Shown: positions 1 through 5,140 of the stretch, in pieces | Layout: every line of letters starts with the position of its first letter | Numbering within the stretch: the first letter of the stretch is position 1 | Assembly (NCBI GenBank): GCA_028288775.1 | Contig: JAQGHP010000415.1 | Coordinates: 1 to 6,000 of the forward strand | Direction of reading: 5' to 3' | Length of the DNA stretch: 6,000 bases | Source of the DNA: Phycisphaerales bacterium | GTDB lineage: Bacteria; Planctomycetota; Phycisphaerae; Tepidisphaerales; Tepidisphaeraceae | Program-made: the position numbers and the translations under genes | Notes under the pieces: model-generated | What the model saw: the letters and a program-made list of their open reading frames with translations, nothing else | What the model was told of the DNA's origin: nothing | The model's database searches: none

Positions 1-43
1 TCCGGCCTCCCCTCCGGACGCTTCCCCAAAGTTGAGAGCCCTC

Positions 44-76
44 AGCCGCGGATCCCCCCGTCCGCGGCTCTTTTTT
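44..76 (+). terminator. Rho-independent terminator of an upstream gene
   Basis: A perfect 9-bp GC-rich stem (AGCCGCGGA at 44-52 with TCCGCGGCT at 61-69) encloses an 8-nt loop and is followed by a run of six T at 71-76. This is a standard intrinsic terminator for a + strand gene lying left of the window. It makes the gene at 274 the likely start of a new transcription unit. Confidence 0.9.
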
Positions 77-189
77 GCGCTCGTCTATTAAAGACCGTCG
101 CTCCCGGCGACCGCTGAAGCGGGCGCATCGCGGAAGCAGAAAAGGATTATCGGACGGAACCTTAGGTTATTGAGCGTCTCGCACCCGAT

Positions 190-217
190 TCTGCACTCTT
201 CACTCTGCATTCTGCAC
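190..217. repeat. Degenerate 7-bp tandem repeat (TCTGCAC-like)
   Basis: Four consecutive heptamers are visible: TCTGCAC (190-196), TCTTCAC (197-203), TCTGCAT (204-210) and TCTGCAC (211-217). On the opposite strand the unit reads GTGCAGA. It sits in the non-coding leader between the terminator at 44-76 and the gene at 274. It resembles the short heptamer repeats scattered between genes in planctomycetes and cyanobacteria. The rest of 81-273 shows no clear promoter box or gene. Confidence 0.6.
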
Positions 218-273
218 TTCTTCTCACTTTCCCATTTGCCTTCCCCCCGAATGTATTGTCAGTTCGGGTTGCC

Positions 274-867
274 ATGAAACTGAACACGCAAAAAGTGGTG
301 TATCTGGGGGTGCTGGGGCTGGCCGCGGTGGCATTTGCCGCCGATCGCTGGTTCTTTTCACCGGCGGCCGCTTCGGCGCAGACCGTTACGCAGAGCCAGG
401 CAACTGGCAGCAATGCCGCGGGCACCCCGAAGATTGCCGTCGCCGCCACGGCCCAGGACGGCCTGGCGGGACTCGCATCGCTTTCGCAGCGGCTGCAGGC
501 CGCCGCCGACAGCGATGGCGTGGATGTGACGCAGGTAAAAGACGCGTTTCGTCCTTCCACCGTCTGGGTGAGCAAGCCGGAGACTTCGGCGAAAGGCGTC
601 ACGACCGCCGATCACTTTCGTTCGCAGCATCAGTTGCTCGCGGTGATGAGCGGCACGCGGGGCGGGATCGCGATTATCAATGGGAAAACCGTCCGCCGGG
701 GACAGACAATCGATGGCTTCCGCCTGACGAGCGTGCGGGAGCGGTCGGCGGTTTTTGAGAACACGGACGGCGTTGTCGAACTGGCCCTTACCAAGGAGTC
801 AGACGCTTCGACCGATAATGCCGTCGTCCGCGCCATCGCCCCGGGCAATGTCTGGGGCGGGCAGTAA
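274..867 (+). CDS. Single-pass membrane protein with GspB/GspC/PilP-like C-terminal domain
   Basis: The product is 197 aa from ATG 274. A TTG at 256 would add six residues, but ATG is preferred because it places the basic residues directly before the membrane segment. Neither start has a clear Shine-Dalgarno sequence. A hydrophobic helix at about residues 8-28 follows a short basic N-terminus, giving a type II anchor with the rest periplasmic. Residues 30-65 are an Ala/Thr/Ser-rich linker. Residues 115-172 form a compact beta-rich domain with the pattern AIINGKTVRRGQTIDGFRL, then a V-x-F-x-x-x-DGVVEL strand. This 'ING-x-x-V-x-x-G-x-x-I-x-G' layout is typical of the periplasmic domains of GspB, GspC and PilP, which connect inner-membrane platform and outer-membrane secretin in type II secretion and type IV pili. 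The pilin-like gene 119 nt downstream supports that role. The exact family cannot be fixed by eye, so no symbol is given. Confidence 0.7.
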   Translation: MKLNTQKVVYLGVLGLAAVAFAADRWFFSPAAASAQTVTQSQATGSNAAGTPKIAVAATAQDGLAGLASLSQRLQAAADSDGVDVTQVKDAFRPSTVWVSKPETSAKGVTTADHFRSQHQLLAVMSGTRGGIAIINGKTVRRGQTIDGFRLTSVRERSAVFENTDGVVELALTKESDASTDNAVVRAIAPGNVWGGQ

Positions 868-974
868 GAAGCCTGCCACATCGGACAATCGGAATCAACG
901 GATTTCACACACTTAAGTGAACTGCTCCAGTGGACGATGCTAACTACGGCGAGGGGAGGGAAACAATCGTTCTG

Positions 975-980
975 AAGGAG
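975..980 (+). promoter_or_regulatory. Strong ribosome binding site of the pilin gene
   Basis: AAGGAG lies 6 nt before ATG 987 and fixes this start. It is the best Shine-Dalgarno sequence in the window, as suits an abundant structural protein. A second purine-rich stretch (GAGGGGAGGG, 951-960) lies too far upstream to serve this start. Confidence 0.8.
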
Positions 981-986
981 TAGGCC

Positions 987-1481
987 ATGAATCGTGTGAG
1001 CAAGAAGAAATACAATGCGTTCAGTTTGATCGAACTGGTGATCGTGGTCGTGATCATCGGCATCATTGCCGCGATCGCGATCCCCAAGATGAGCAAGGGC
1101 AGCGCGGGTGCCTCCGAAAGCGCCCTCGCCGGCGACATGACCCTCTGGCGTCAGGCCATGGACATGTACCAGAACGAGCACGGCGGGGTCTTCCCCGACC
1201 TGACGAACGTCGTCAACCAGCTCACGCAGTTCACGAACTCCGACGGCAGCGTCCAGGGCGCGAAGAACACCACGACCGGCGTGGTCTACGGCCCGTACAT
1301 GCGGGCGATCCCCCCGCTTCCCGTCGGTCCCGCCGCCGTGAAGGGCTCGACCGCGATCGCCGGTACCGCCGGCACCAGCAACGGCTGGATCTACGACGGC
1401 GCCGGCAACATCAGCCCGAACACCCCCGCCAGCGGCACCGGCAGCACCGACTCCAGCGGCAAGCTCTTCAGCAGCTACTAG
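987..1481 (+). CDS. Type IV pilin / GspG-like pseudopilin
   Basis: The product is 164 aa. It has a class III prepilin leader of 11 residues (MNRVSKKKYNA) and then FSLIELVIVVVIIGIIAAIA, the cleavage motif plus hydrophobic assembly helix. The +5 glutamate that registers subunits is residue 16. After cleavage the mature chain is about 153 aa. The body resembles GspG/PulG: an amphipathic helix at about 44-62 (ALAGDMTLWRQAMDMYQNEHG), a 'VFPDL' turn at 68-72, and 'YGPYMRAIPPLPVG' at 101-114, the counterpart of the GPYL..lP.DPWG region. The C-terminus is Gly/Ser/Thr-rich. There is no cysteine, so no disulfide-bonded D-region. An oddity is Ala instead of the usual Gly at position -1. Single-gene placement with a strong RBS and terminator suggests a highly expressed major subunit. 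Pilin versus type II pseudopilin cannot be settled here. Confidence 0.9.
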   Translation: MNRVSKKKYNAFSLIELVIVVVIIGIIAAIAIPKMSKGSAGASESALAGDMTLWRQAMDMYQNEHGGVFPDLTNVVNQLTQFTNSDGSVQGAKNTTTGVVYGPYMRAIPPLPVGPAAVKGSTAIAGTAGTSNGWIYDGAGNISPNTPASGTGSTDSSGKLFSSY

Positions 1482-1512
1482 CCGCGATCAGAACGCACTC
1501 CTCGCCGATCAA

Positions 1513-1555
1513 CCCGCCCGTTCCGCTTCATTGCGGACGGGCGGGATTGTTTTTT
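1513..1555 (+). terminator. Rho-independent terminator after the pilin gene
   Basis: A 9-bp perfect stem (CCCGCCCGT at 1513-1521 with ACGGGCGGG at 1537-1545) continues after a one-base bulge into CCGC/GCGG (1523-1526 with 1533-1536). The loop is TTCATT. ATTGTTTTTT follows. It lies 31 nt after the pilin stop and isolates that gene from the signalling unit. Confidence 0.92.
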
Positions 1556-1591
1556 GGGGGCACTCCCTTTCCTGCGTACGGCACCTCAGTT

Positions 1592-1619
1592 TTGCCGCCA
1601 ATCGGGCCGATAGTTTAAT
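1592..1619 (+). promoter_or_regulatory. Candidate sigma70-type promoter for the receiver/HD-GYP unit
   Basis: TTGCCG (1592-1597) and TTTAAT (1614-1619) are separated by 16 nt. They match the -35 and -10 consensus at four and five of six positions. The site lies just after the pilin terminator and would give a leader of about 55 nt before ATG 1681. It is a match by eye only, and planctomycete promoters are poorly defined. Confidence 0.35.
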
Positions 1620-1641
1620 AGACGGCCCTGTGCGCTCCGCG

Positions 1642-1667
1642 GCCGGAGGCATTCCGGCGGTCTTTTT
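1642..1667 (+). promoter_or_regulatory. Terminator-like hairpin in the 5' leader of the receiver gene
   Basis: GCCGGA (1642-1647) pairs with TCCGGC (1653-1658) around the 5-nt loop GGCAT. After GG the sequence runs TCTTTTT (1661-1667). The element ends only 13 nt before ATG 1681, so if it terminates it would attenuate the signalling genes rather than end the pilin transcript, which already has its own terminator. The stem is short, so it may be chance structure. Confidence 0.35.
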
Positions 1668-1680
1668 GCGGGTAGATGTA

Positions 1681-2103
1681 ATGCACAAACGCAGGATCCT
1701 TGTTGTTGACGACGAAATGTACGTGACGCAAATTCTCGCGTTCAACCTGCGCCGGGTCGGCGACGAAGTGCTCACCGCCGACGATGGCGAGCAGGCGCTC
1801 GGGTTGGCACGGGAACATCTGCCCGACCTCATCATCGCCGACTACCAAATGCCCCGGCTCGACGGGCTGGGGATGTGCATCCGCCTGCGGCAAGACCCGC
1901 GCACCGCGAACATCCCCGTGCTCATGCTCACGGCCCGCAAGCACCGCCTGAACCCCGAAGACCTGGCTCAGGCCGGCGTGCAATTTGTCCTGGCAAAACC
2001 TTTTAGCGCCCGGGAACTCATGGCGCGCGTCGAAGAGCTGGTCGGTCCGTCTTCGGGAGCTGCAACACCAGCGCTGCGGGGGGATAGTGCGGCGGTGGCC
2101 TGA
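1681..2103 (+). CDS. Stand-alone CheY-like response regulator receiver protein
   Basis: The product is 140 aa, almost all of it one receiver domain (about residues 4-122). Every catalytic position is present: acidic pair D10-D11, phospho-acceptor D54 in 'IIADYQMP', T84 in 'VLMLTA' and K106 in 'LAKPF'. The following Pro-Phe and the short Ala/Ser tail are usual for the family. There is no DNA-binding or enzymatic output domain, so phosphorylation must act through a partner. ATG 1681 is chosen because MHKRRILVVDDE starts directly at beta strand 1. The frame is open further upstream, but that extension would run back into the pilin terminator. No strong Shine-Dalgarno sequence precedes ATG 1681. 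The HD-GYP gene begins 25 nt after its stop and is the obvious output partner. The cognate kinase is not in the window. Confidence 0.93.
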   Translation: MHKRRILVVDDEMYVTQILAFNLRRVGDEVLTADDGEQALGLAREHLPDLIIADYQMPRLDGLGMCIRLRQDPRTANIPVLMLTARKHRLNPEDLAQAGVQFVLAKPFSARELMARVEELVGPSSGAATPALRGDSAAVA

Positions 2104-2128
2104 GCCGCCCCACACGAGGAAACACACC

Positions 2129-3754
2129 ATGAGCCTCGTCCCCGACGTTGACCGTTCCGCTGCCGATGGCGACCGCCTGGCCGCCCGCTGCCGCGAGTTA
2201 AACCTGCCCTTGTGGCGCTTTGGGTCGGCGGCCGAATTGCTCCGCGAGCCACAAGGCCCGCACGACCTCCTCGCGTTCCTCCATTCCCCCGCCGTGCGTG
2301 CGGCGATCGAAAACGCCGCCCGCTCCGCCCTGACCTCGGAAGTTGGGGCCGAGTCGGAATTGTTCCCCGGCTGCCACCTTATTCCCCTCATCGATTCCGA
2401 AGGTTCAAGGCGCACCGGCGTGAGCATCGGCCTGGTCCTGGGCCCGGGCGCTTCGAATTCCGCCGACTTCGTCCGCCTTTGCACGTCGGCGGGGCTCGAT
2501 CCCGAGAGCTTTCGGGCGGTGCTGGACGCACACCTGCTTCGATCCGACCTCGCCTCCCCCCGCACCGCGGCAGCGCTGCGCTGGAGCCACGAAGACATCG
2601 CCCGCGTCCGCCGCGACGGCCGAACGCTGGATCAGTTCAGCGACAAGCTTCTGCAAGCGTACGAAGAGATCAATCTCCTGTTCCGCCTCGCGCGGTTCCT
2701 CAACTGCGTGAGCGAGCCGGCGGAGCTCTTGCGCGTGTTTTGCAATCAGCTCCACCAGGTGCTCCCGTTCCGCTGGATCGCGATTCGATTCGACCCGCAG
2801 GGAACCCAGGTGCGCGAGCTGACTGACGGCCTGTTCACCGCCGGCGAACTCCCCTGCCCGCGCGAGCAGTTCGCGCAGCTCTGCTCCCAAACGCTCGGGC
2901 GTTTCAACGGCGTGCAGAATTGGGTCAGGCTCCTGGAACCGGGCGCGGACGAGCTGGCGGCCCTGGCCGGTGCTGATGTGCTGGCCGAGCCGGTGACGCA
3001 CGATGGGCGTGTGATCGCGGCCTTGTTGGCAGGCAACAAGCAGGGCGACGACCTGCAGATCAGCAGTGCCGAAACGCAGTTCATCGACGCAACGGCGGGG
3101 TTCCTGGGCGTGTTCCACGAGAACATCTCCCGCCTCGCCGAGCAGCAGGCGTTTTTCTTCGGGACCGTGCGGGCCCTGACGGCGTCCATCGACGCCAAGG
3201 ATCGCTACACCCGCGGCCACAGCGAACGCGTCGCCGTGCTCGCGGCGCGGGCCGCGGCGGCCATCGGCCTTCCCCGCAAGACGGTCGAGCAATACCACAT
3301 TGCCGGCCTCGTTCACGATGTCGGCAAGATCGGAATTCCCGAGGCCGTGCTCACCAAGACCGGCCGCCTTACGTCCGAGGAATTCGAGCACATCAAGAAG
3401 CACCCGGAGACCGGGTACGGCATCCTCAAGGACATTCCCGCACTGACCGATGTGCTGCCCGGCGTGCTGCACCACCATGAACGCTGGGACGGCGGCGGAT
3501 ACCCGCACAAGATCGCGCGCGAGGATATCCCGCTGATCGGCCGCGTGTTGGCGCTGGCGGATACGTTTGACGCGATGAGTTCCAACCGCTCCTACCGCCC
3601 CGCCATGCCGCGGGAGCAGGTGATTGCCGAAATCCGCCGCTGCGCGGGGACCCAGTTCGACCCGGCCCTCGTGCCGGCATTCTGCGGGCTGGATTTTTCA
3701 GAGTTCGATCGCGTGCTCAAGCAGCACCAATCCGCCGGTGCGATCGCGGCATAG
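2129..3754 (+). CDS. GAF-like/HD-GYP protein, probable c-di-GMP phosphodiesterase
   Basis: The product is 541 aa from ATG 2129, with GAGGA (2116-2120) 8 nt ahead. Residues 1-165 are a region I do not recognise; part of it (about 45-105) loosely recalls PocR-type sensor folds but lacks their cysteines. A helix at about 166-190 leads into a GAF-like sensor (about 185-335). Residues 345-530 are a full HD-GYP domain: H364 in RGHSERV, the H396-D397 pair with K400 in HDVGKIGIP, H425 in KHPETG, H448-H450 in the HHHERWDGGGYP signature (GYP at 457-459), and D478 in LADTFDAMSSNRSYRP. HD-GYP enzymes hydrolyse c-di-GMP to pGpG or GMP at a di- or tri-iron centre, and all expected ligands are present, so activity is likely. 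No transmembrane segment is seen, so the protein is probably cytoplasmic. It is co-transcribed with the receiver gene; RpfG carries both modules in one chain. The GAF ligand is unknown. Confidence 0.93.
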   Translation: MSLVPDVDRSAADGDRLAARCRELNLPLWRFGSAAELLREPQGPHDLLAFLHSPAVRAAIENAARSALTSEVGAESELFPGCHLIPLIDSEGSRRTGVSIGLVLGPGASNSADFVRLCTSAGLDPESFRAVLDAHLLRSDLASPRTAAALRWSHEDIARVRRDGRTLDQFSDKLLQAYEEINLLFRLARFLNCVSEPAELLRVFCNQLHQVLPFRWIAIRFDPQGTQVRELTDGLFTAGELPCPREQFAQLCSQTLGRFNGVQNWVRLLEPGADELAALAGADVLAEPVTHDGRVIAALLAGNKQGDDLQISSAETQFIDATAGFLGVFHENISRLAEQQAFFFGTVRALTASIDAKDRYTRGHSERVAVLAARAAAAIGLPRKTVEQYHIAGLVHDVGKIGIPEAVLTKTGRLTSEEFEHIKKHPETGYGILKDIPALTDVLPGVLHHHERWDGGGYPHKIAREDIPLIGRVLALADTFDAMSSNRSYRPAMPREQVIAEIRRCAGTQFDPALVPAFCGLDFSEFDRVLKQHQSAGAIAA

Positions 3755-3811
3755 ATGCAGCGCCTGCCCAAAGATACGGTAGTGGGCCCGTTTTACAAGA
3801 CGCGTGCCACC

Positions 3812-3836
3812 GGTCTCGGAGTACCGCGACCTGTTT
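3812..3836 (+). terminator. Weak terminator candidate after the HD-GYP gene
   Basis: GGTCTCGG (3812-3819) pairs with CCGCGACC (3824-3831) with one internal mismatch and an AGTA loop, then TGTTT. The T-run is poor. A second, weaker option is GCCCA (3766-3770) with TGGGC (3783-3787), followed by CCGTTTT. One of them probably ends the two-gene unit, but neither is as clear as the other terminators here. Confidence 0.35.
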
Positions 3837-3916
3837 CCCCGGACTTTTCCAACTGACCCCGGTCCCGATGCACGGCGGTGAAGCCCCATTGCCCATTTCT
3901 GCAAAGTGCCAAAATC

Positions 3917-3949
3917 GGGGCAATCATGGGCAATGATGGGCAATGGGCC
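3917..3949 (-). repeat. Array of three 10-bp GGGCAA units
   Basis: GGGCAA occurs at 3918, 3928 and 3938, exactly 10 bp apart. The unit is close to TGGGCAATGA. Read on the minus strand the units are TTGCCCATCA, TTGCCCATGA and TTGCCCCGAT, the same hexamer as the forward array at 4071-4114. A single plus-strand copy lies nearby at 3889-3894. Confidence 0.75.
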
Positions 3950-4070
3950 ACCGGACCGCGGGTTGCATTTTCTTCCGCAAAATATTACTTTGGAATGACT
4001 TACGAGAATTCATCCGAGATCCCTTCTCAGTTCGTTTTGCAAGCTAAATTTCTGGCAATATTACAATAAA

Positions 4071-4114
4071 TTGCCCCTCTTTTGCCCCGATATTGCCCGT
4101 CTATTGCCCCAATT
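4071..4114 (+). repeat. Array of four 11-bp TTGCCC direct repeats
   Basis: TTGCCC starts at 4071, 4082, 4093 and 4104, exactly 11 bp apart. The units are TTGCCCCTCTT, TTGCCCCGATA, TTGCCCGTCTA and TTGCCCCAATT: a constant hexamer with a pyrimidine/AT-rich variable tail. An opposing copy (GGGCAA, 4126-4131) follows and can form a 7-bp stem with the last unit. Constant spacing near one helical turn places all copies on one face of the DNA, as in operator or iteron arrays. Confidence 0.8.
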
Positions 4115-4145
4115 CAGCGCGCGATGGGCAATGGGCCGCCGAGAG

Positions 4146-4170
4146 GCAATGCCCGCCACACAGGCATTGT
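4146..4170. other. Small imperfect hairpin next to the repeat cluster
   Basis: CAATGCC (4147-4153) is complementary to GGCATTG (4163-4169) around a 9-nt loop, with a possible G-T pair outside. No T-run follows, so it is not a terminator. It shares the GGCAATG core with the neighbouring repeats and may be a decayed member of that family. Confidence 0.4.
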
Positions 4171-4452
4171 GTAGCCTATCTCACACGTCGTGCGACTCAA
4201 CTCTTCCCATCCTGCCAAACAAGAATTCATTAGACTTACGTTCTGCTGCTCTGTAGATTCATGCTCGCTTCGGCACGTCGCCGATGGTTTCTACATCTTT
4301 ACGCAGTGAACGCGGGCAAATCGTTCACCATCGATAGAGAAACTTAATTCAGGTCTGCCCCGTCGCCGACGGCATGGGCGCGTTTTCTCCCTTTTCCGGG
4401 GAACGCCCGCGCGGTCGGGTCGTGGGCTCAAGGTTGTGGGAAAGGTTGCATT

Positions 4453-5115
4453 ATGATGTTCGAAACTTTGGAAGGTCGTCGGCTCTTGTCGGGGGTTGTC
4501 GCCACTCAAGTCGGCGATACGGTCGTCTATCAGCTCCCGGACGGGGGAACCGGGATACACGTCGTTGAAAACGCAAACACCGTATTCGCGCAAGACGTGA
4601 ATTTTGCTCAAGTCGGCCCCGTATTCTCCGGCGTCAACCACGTCGTCATCAAGGGCGGGTCAGGGGACGACATCATCCACTATACCGGCGACAACCAGGC
4701 CAACGTGGTGATCAGCGGCGGCGCTGGAAATGACACCATCGTTGTAGACACCTTGACCGACACGGCACCGACGAGCTTCATCGATGGCGGCGACGGAAAT
4801 GACTTCATCATCGTCCTGGGTGGAAAAGACAGCGTGGTCTACGGCGGCAACGGAGACGACACCCTCGCCTCGGCCGGCGGCATCGATCAGCTCATCGATG
4901 GCGGCAACGGGAAAGACACCATTATCGCCTTCGCCAACGATTCGATCGTGACCGGCGGCAACGGGACTGATTTCGTCGCTGTCATCGGTTCCGACGATCT
5001 TGCCCTCGGTGGAAACGGCAAAGACATCGTCGTAACGACCCAAACCGACCAGGTTATCGCCCTGCAAGAGCAGGTCGCCGGCGTCCTCGACGGATTGCCG
5101 GGCGGTCTTTTCTGA
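4453..5115 (+). CDS. Compact LEPR-xLL-type protein with RTX-like calcium-binding repeats
   Basis: The product is 220 aa. Two ATG codons stand in tandem (4453 and 4456). GGGAAAGG (4438-4445) is a weak ribosome site, and either start keeps FETLEGRRLLSG at residues 3-14. That leader is a variant of the LEPR-xLL motif found at the N-terminus of many exported planctomycete proteins; its exact sorting role is unclear. No ordinary Sec signal peptide is visible. Residues 15-65 are beta-rich. From residue 68 there are seven GG-x-G-x-D-type nonapeptides, starting at 68, 89, 112, 131, 150, 168 and 186. These are hemolysin-type calcium-binding repeats, spaced 18-23 residues apart rather than in 9-residue tandem. 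The intervening half-repeats (as in GGKDSVVY, AGGIDQLID, ANDSIVT) appear to form the other strand of each coil. The tail (195-220) is hydrophobic and ends GGLF. Likely an acidic, secreted or surface calcium-binding beta-roll; partner and function are unknown. Confidence 0.85.
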   Translation: MMFETLEGRRLLSGVVATQVGDTVVYQLPDGGTGIHVVENANTVFAQDVNFAQVGPVFSGVNHVVIKGGSGDDIIHYTGDNQANVVISGGAGNDTIVVDTLTDTAPTSFIDGGDGNDFIIVLGGKDSVVYGGNGDDTLASAGGIDQLIDGGNGKDTIIAFANDSIVTGGNGTDFVAVIGSDDLALGGNGKDIVVTTQTDQVIALQEQVAGVLDGLPGGLF

Positions 5116-5140
5116 ACGAACGAACAAGAAATCGACCGTC

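Larger units (their letters stand above)
3885..4135. repeat. Segment bounded by a perfect 12-bp inverted repeat
   Basis: CCCATTGCCCAT (3885-3896) is the exact reverse complement of ATGGGCAATGGG at 4124-4135 and also of 3936-3947. The outer pair encloses a 251-bp non-coding, partly AT-rich segment. GATGGGCAATGGGCC occurs as an exact 15-bp direct repeat at 3935-3949 and 4123-4137, and both copies are followed by a near-identical (A/G)CCG(G/A). No target-site duplication is evident at the edges. Confidence 0.6.
3755..4452. other. Long intergenic region without a convincing gene
   Basis: These 698 nt lie between the HD-GYP stop and the RTX-like gene. Small open frames (3878-4069, 4071-4256 and 4291-4641 on the minus strand) have no recognisable domain, and two of them run through the repeat arrays, so no gene is called. 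The stretch from about 3960 to 4070 is clearly more AT-rich than the flanking genes. It contains the TTGCCC repeat cluster described separately. A weak promoter-like pair (TTAGAC at 4230-4235 and TAGATT at 4254-4259, 18 nt apart) could drive the gene at 4453. A small hairpin (CCGTC at 4360-4364 with GACGG at 4368-4372) lies in its possible leader. Confidence 0.7.

Noticed and set aside
926..945. Sigma54-type promoter before the pilin gene, prompted by TGGACGATGC
   Set aside because: The GG and GC elements are not separated by the required 10 nt and the remaining consensus bases are missing.
1531..1680. Upstream extension of the receiver protein by 50 residues
   Set aside because: The extension begins inside the pilin terminator hairpin and is not receiver-like; MHKRRILVVDDE at 1681 is the normal start of the fold.
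1985..2128. Upstream extension of the HD-GYP protein overlapping the receiver gene
   Set aside because: It would overlap about 40 codons of a confident gene in another frame, while ATG 2129 has a well-placed GAGGA.
1615..2598. Minus-strand open frame (327 codons) across the receiver gene and the start of the HD-GYP gene
   Set aside because: It spans two well-supported + strand genes, has low-complexity Arg/Ser/Ala composition and no recognisable motif.
2405..3508. Long minus-strand open frame (367 codons) opposite the HD-GYP gene
   Set aside because: It is the GC-rich shadow of a gene with intact catalytic motifs on the + strand. Its translation is Arg/Ala/Gly/Val-rich with no domain.
3885..4137. 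CRISPR array
   Set aside because: The repeats are only 6-12 bp at 10-11 bp spacing in both orientations, with no 25-40-nt repeat and unique-spacer structure and no cas gene.
3878..4256. Two small + strand open frames (63 and 61 codons) in the intergenic region
   Set aside because: Their coding sequence consists largely of the GGGCAATG and TTGCCC repeats, no ribosome site precedes them and nothing in them is family-like.
4261..4452. Possible c-di-GMP (GEMM-type) riboswitch in the leader of the RTX-like gene, prompted by GCGGGCAAATCG
   Set aside because: Only a short GGGCAAA-like string matches; the ACGCAAAGCC-like part and the second conserved stem of the GEMM-I fold could not be found.
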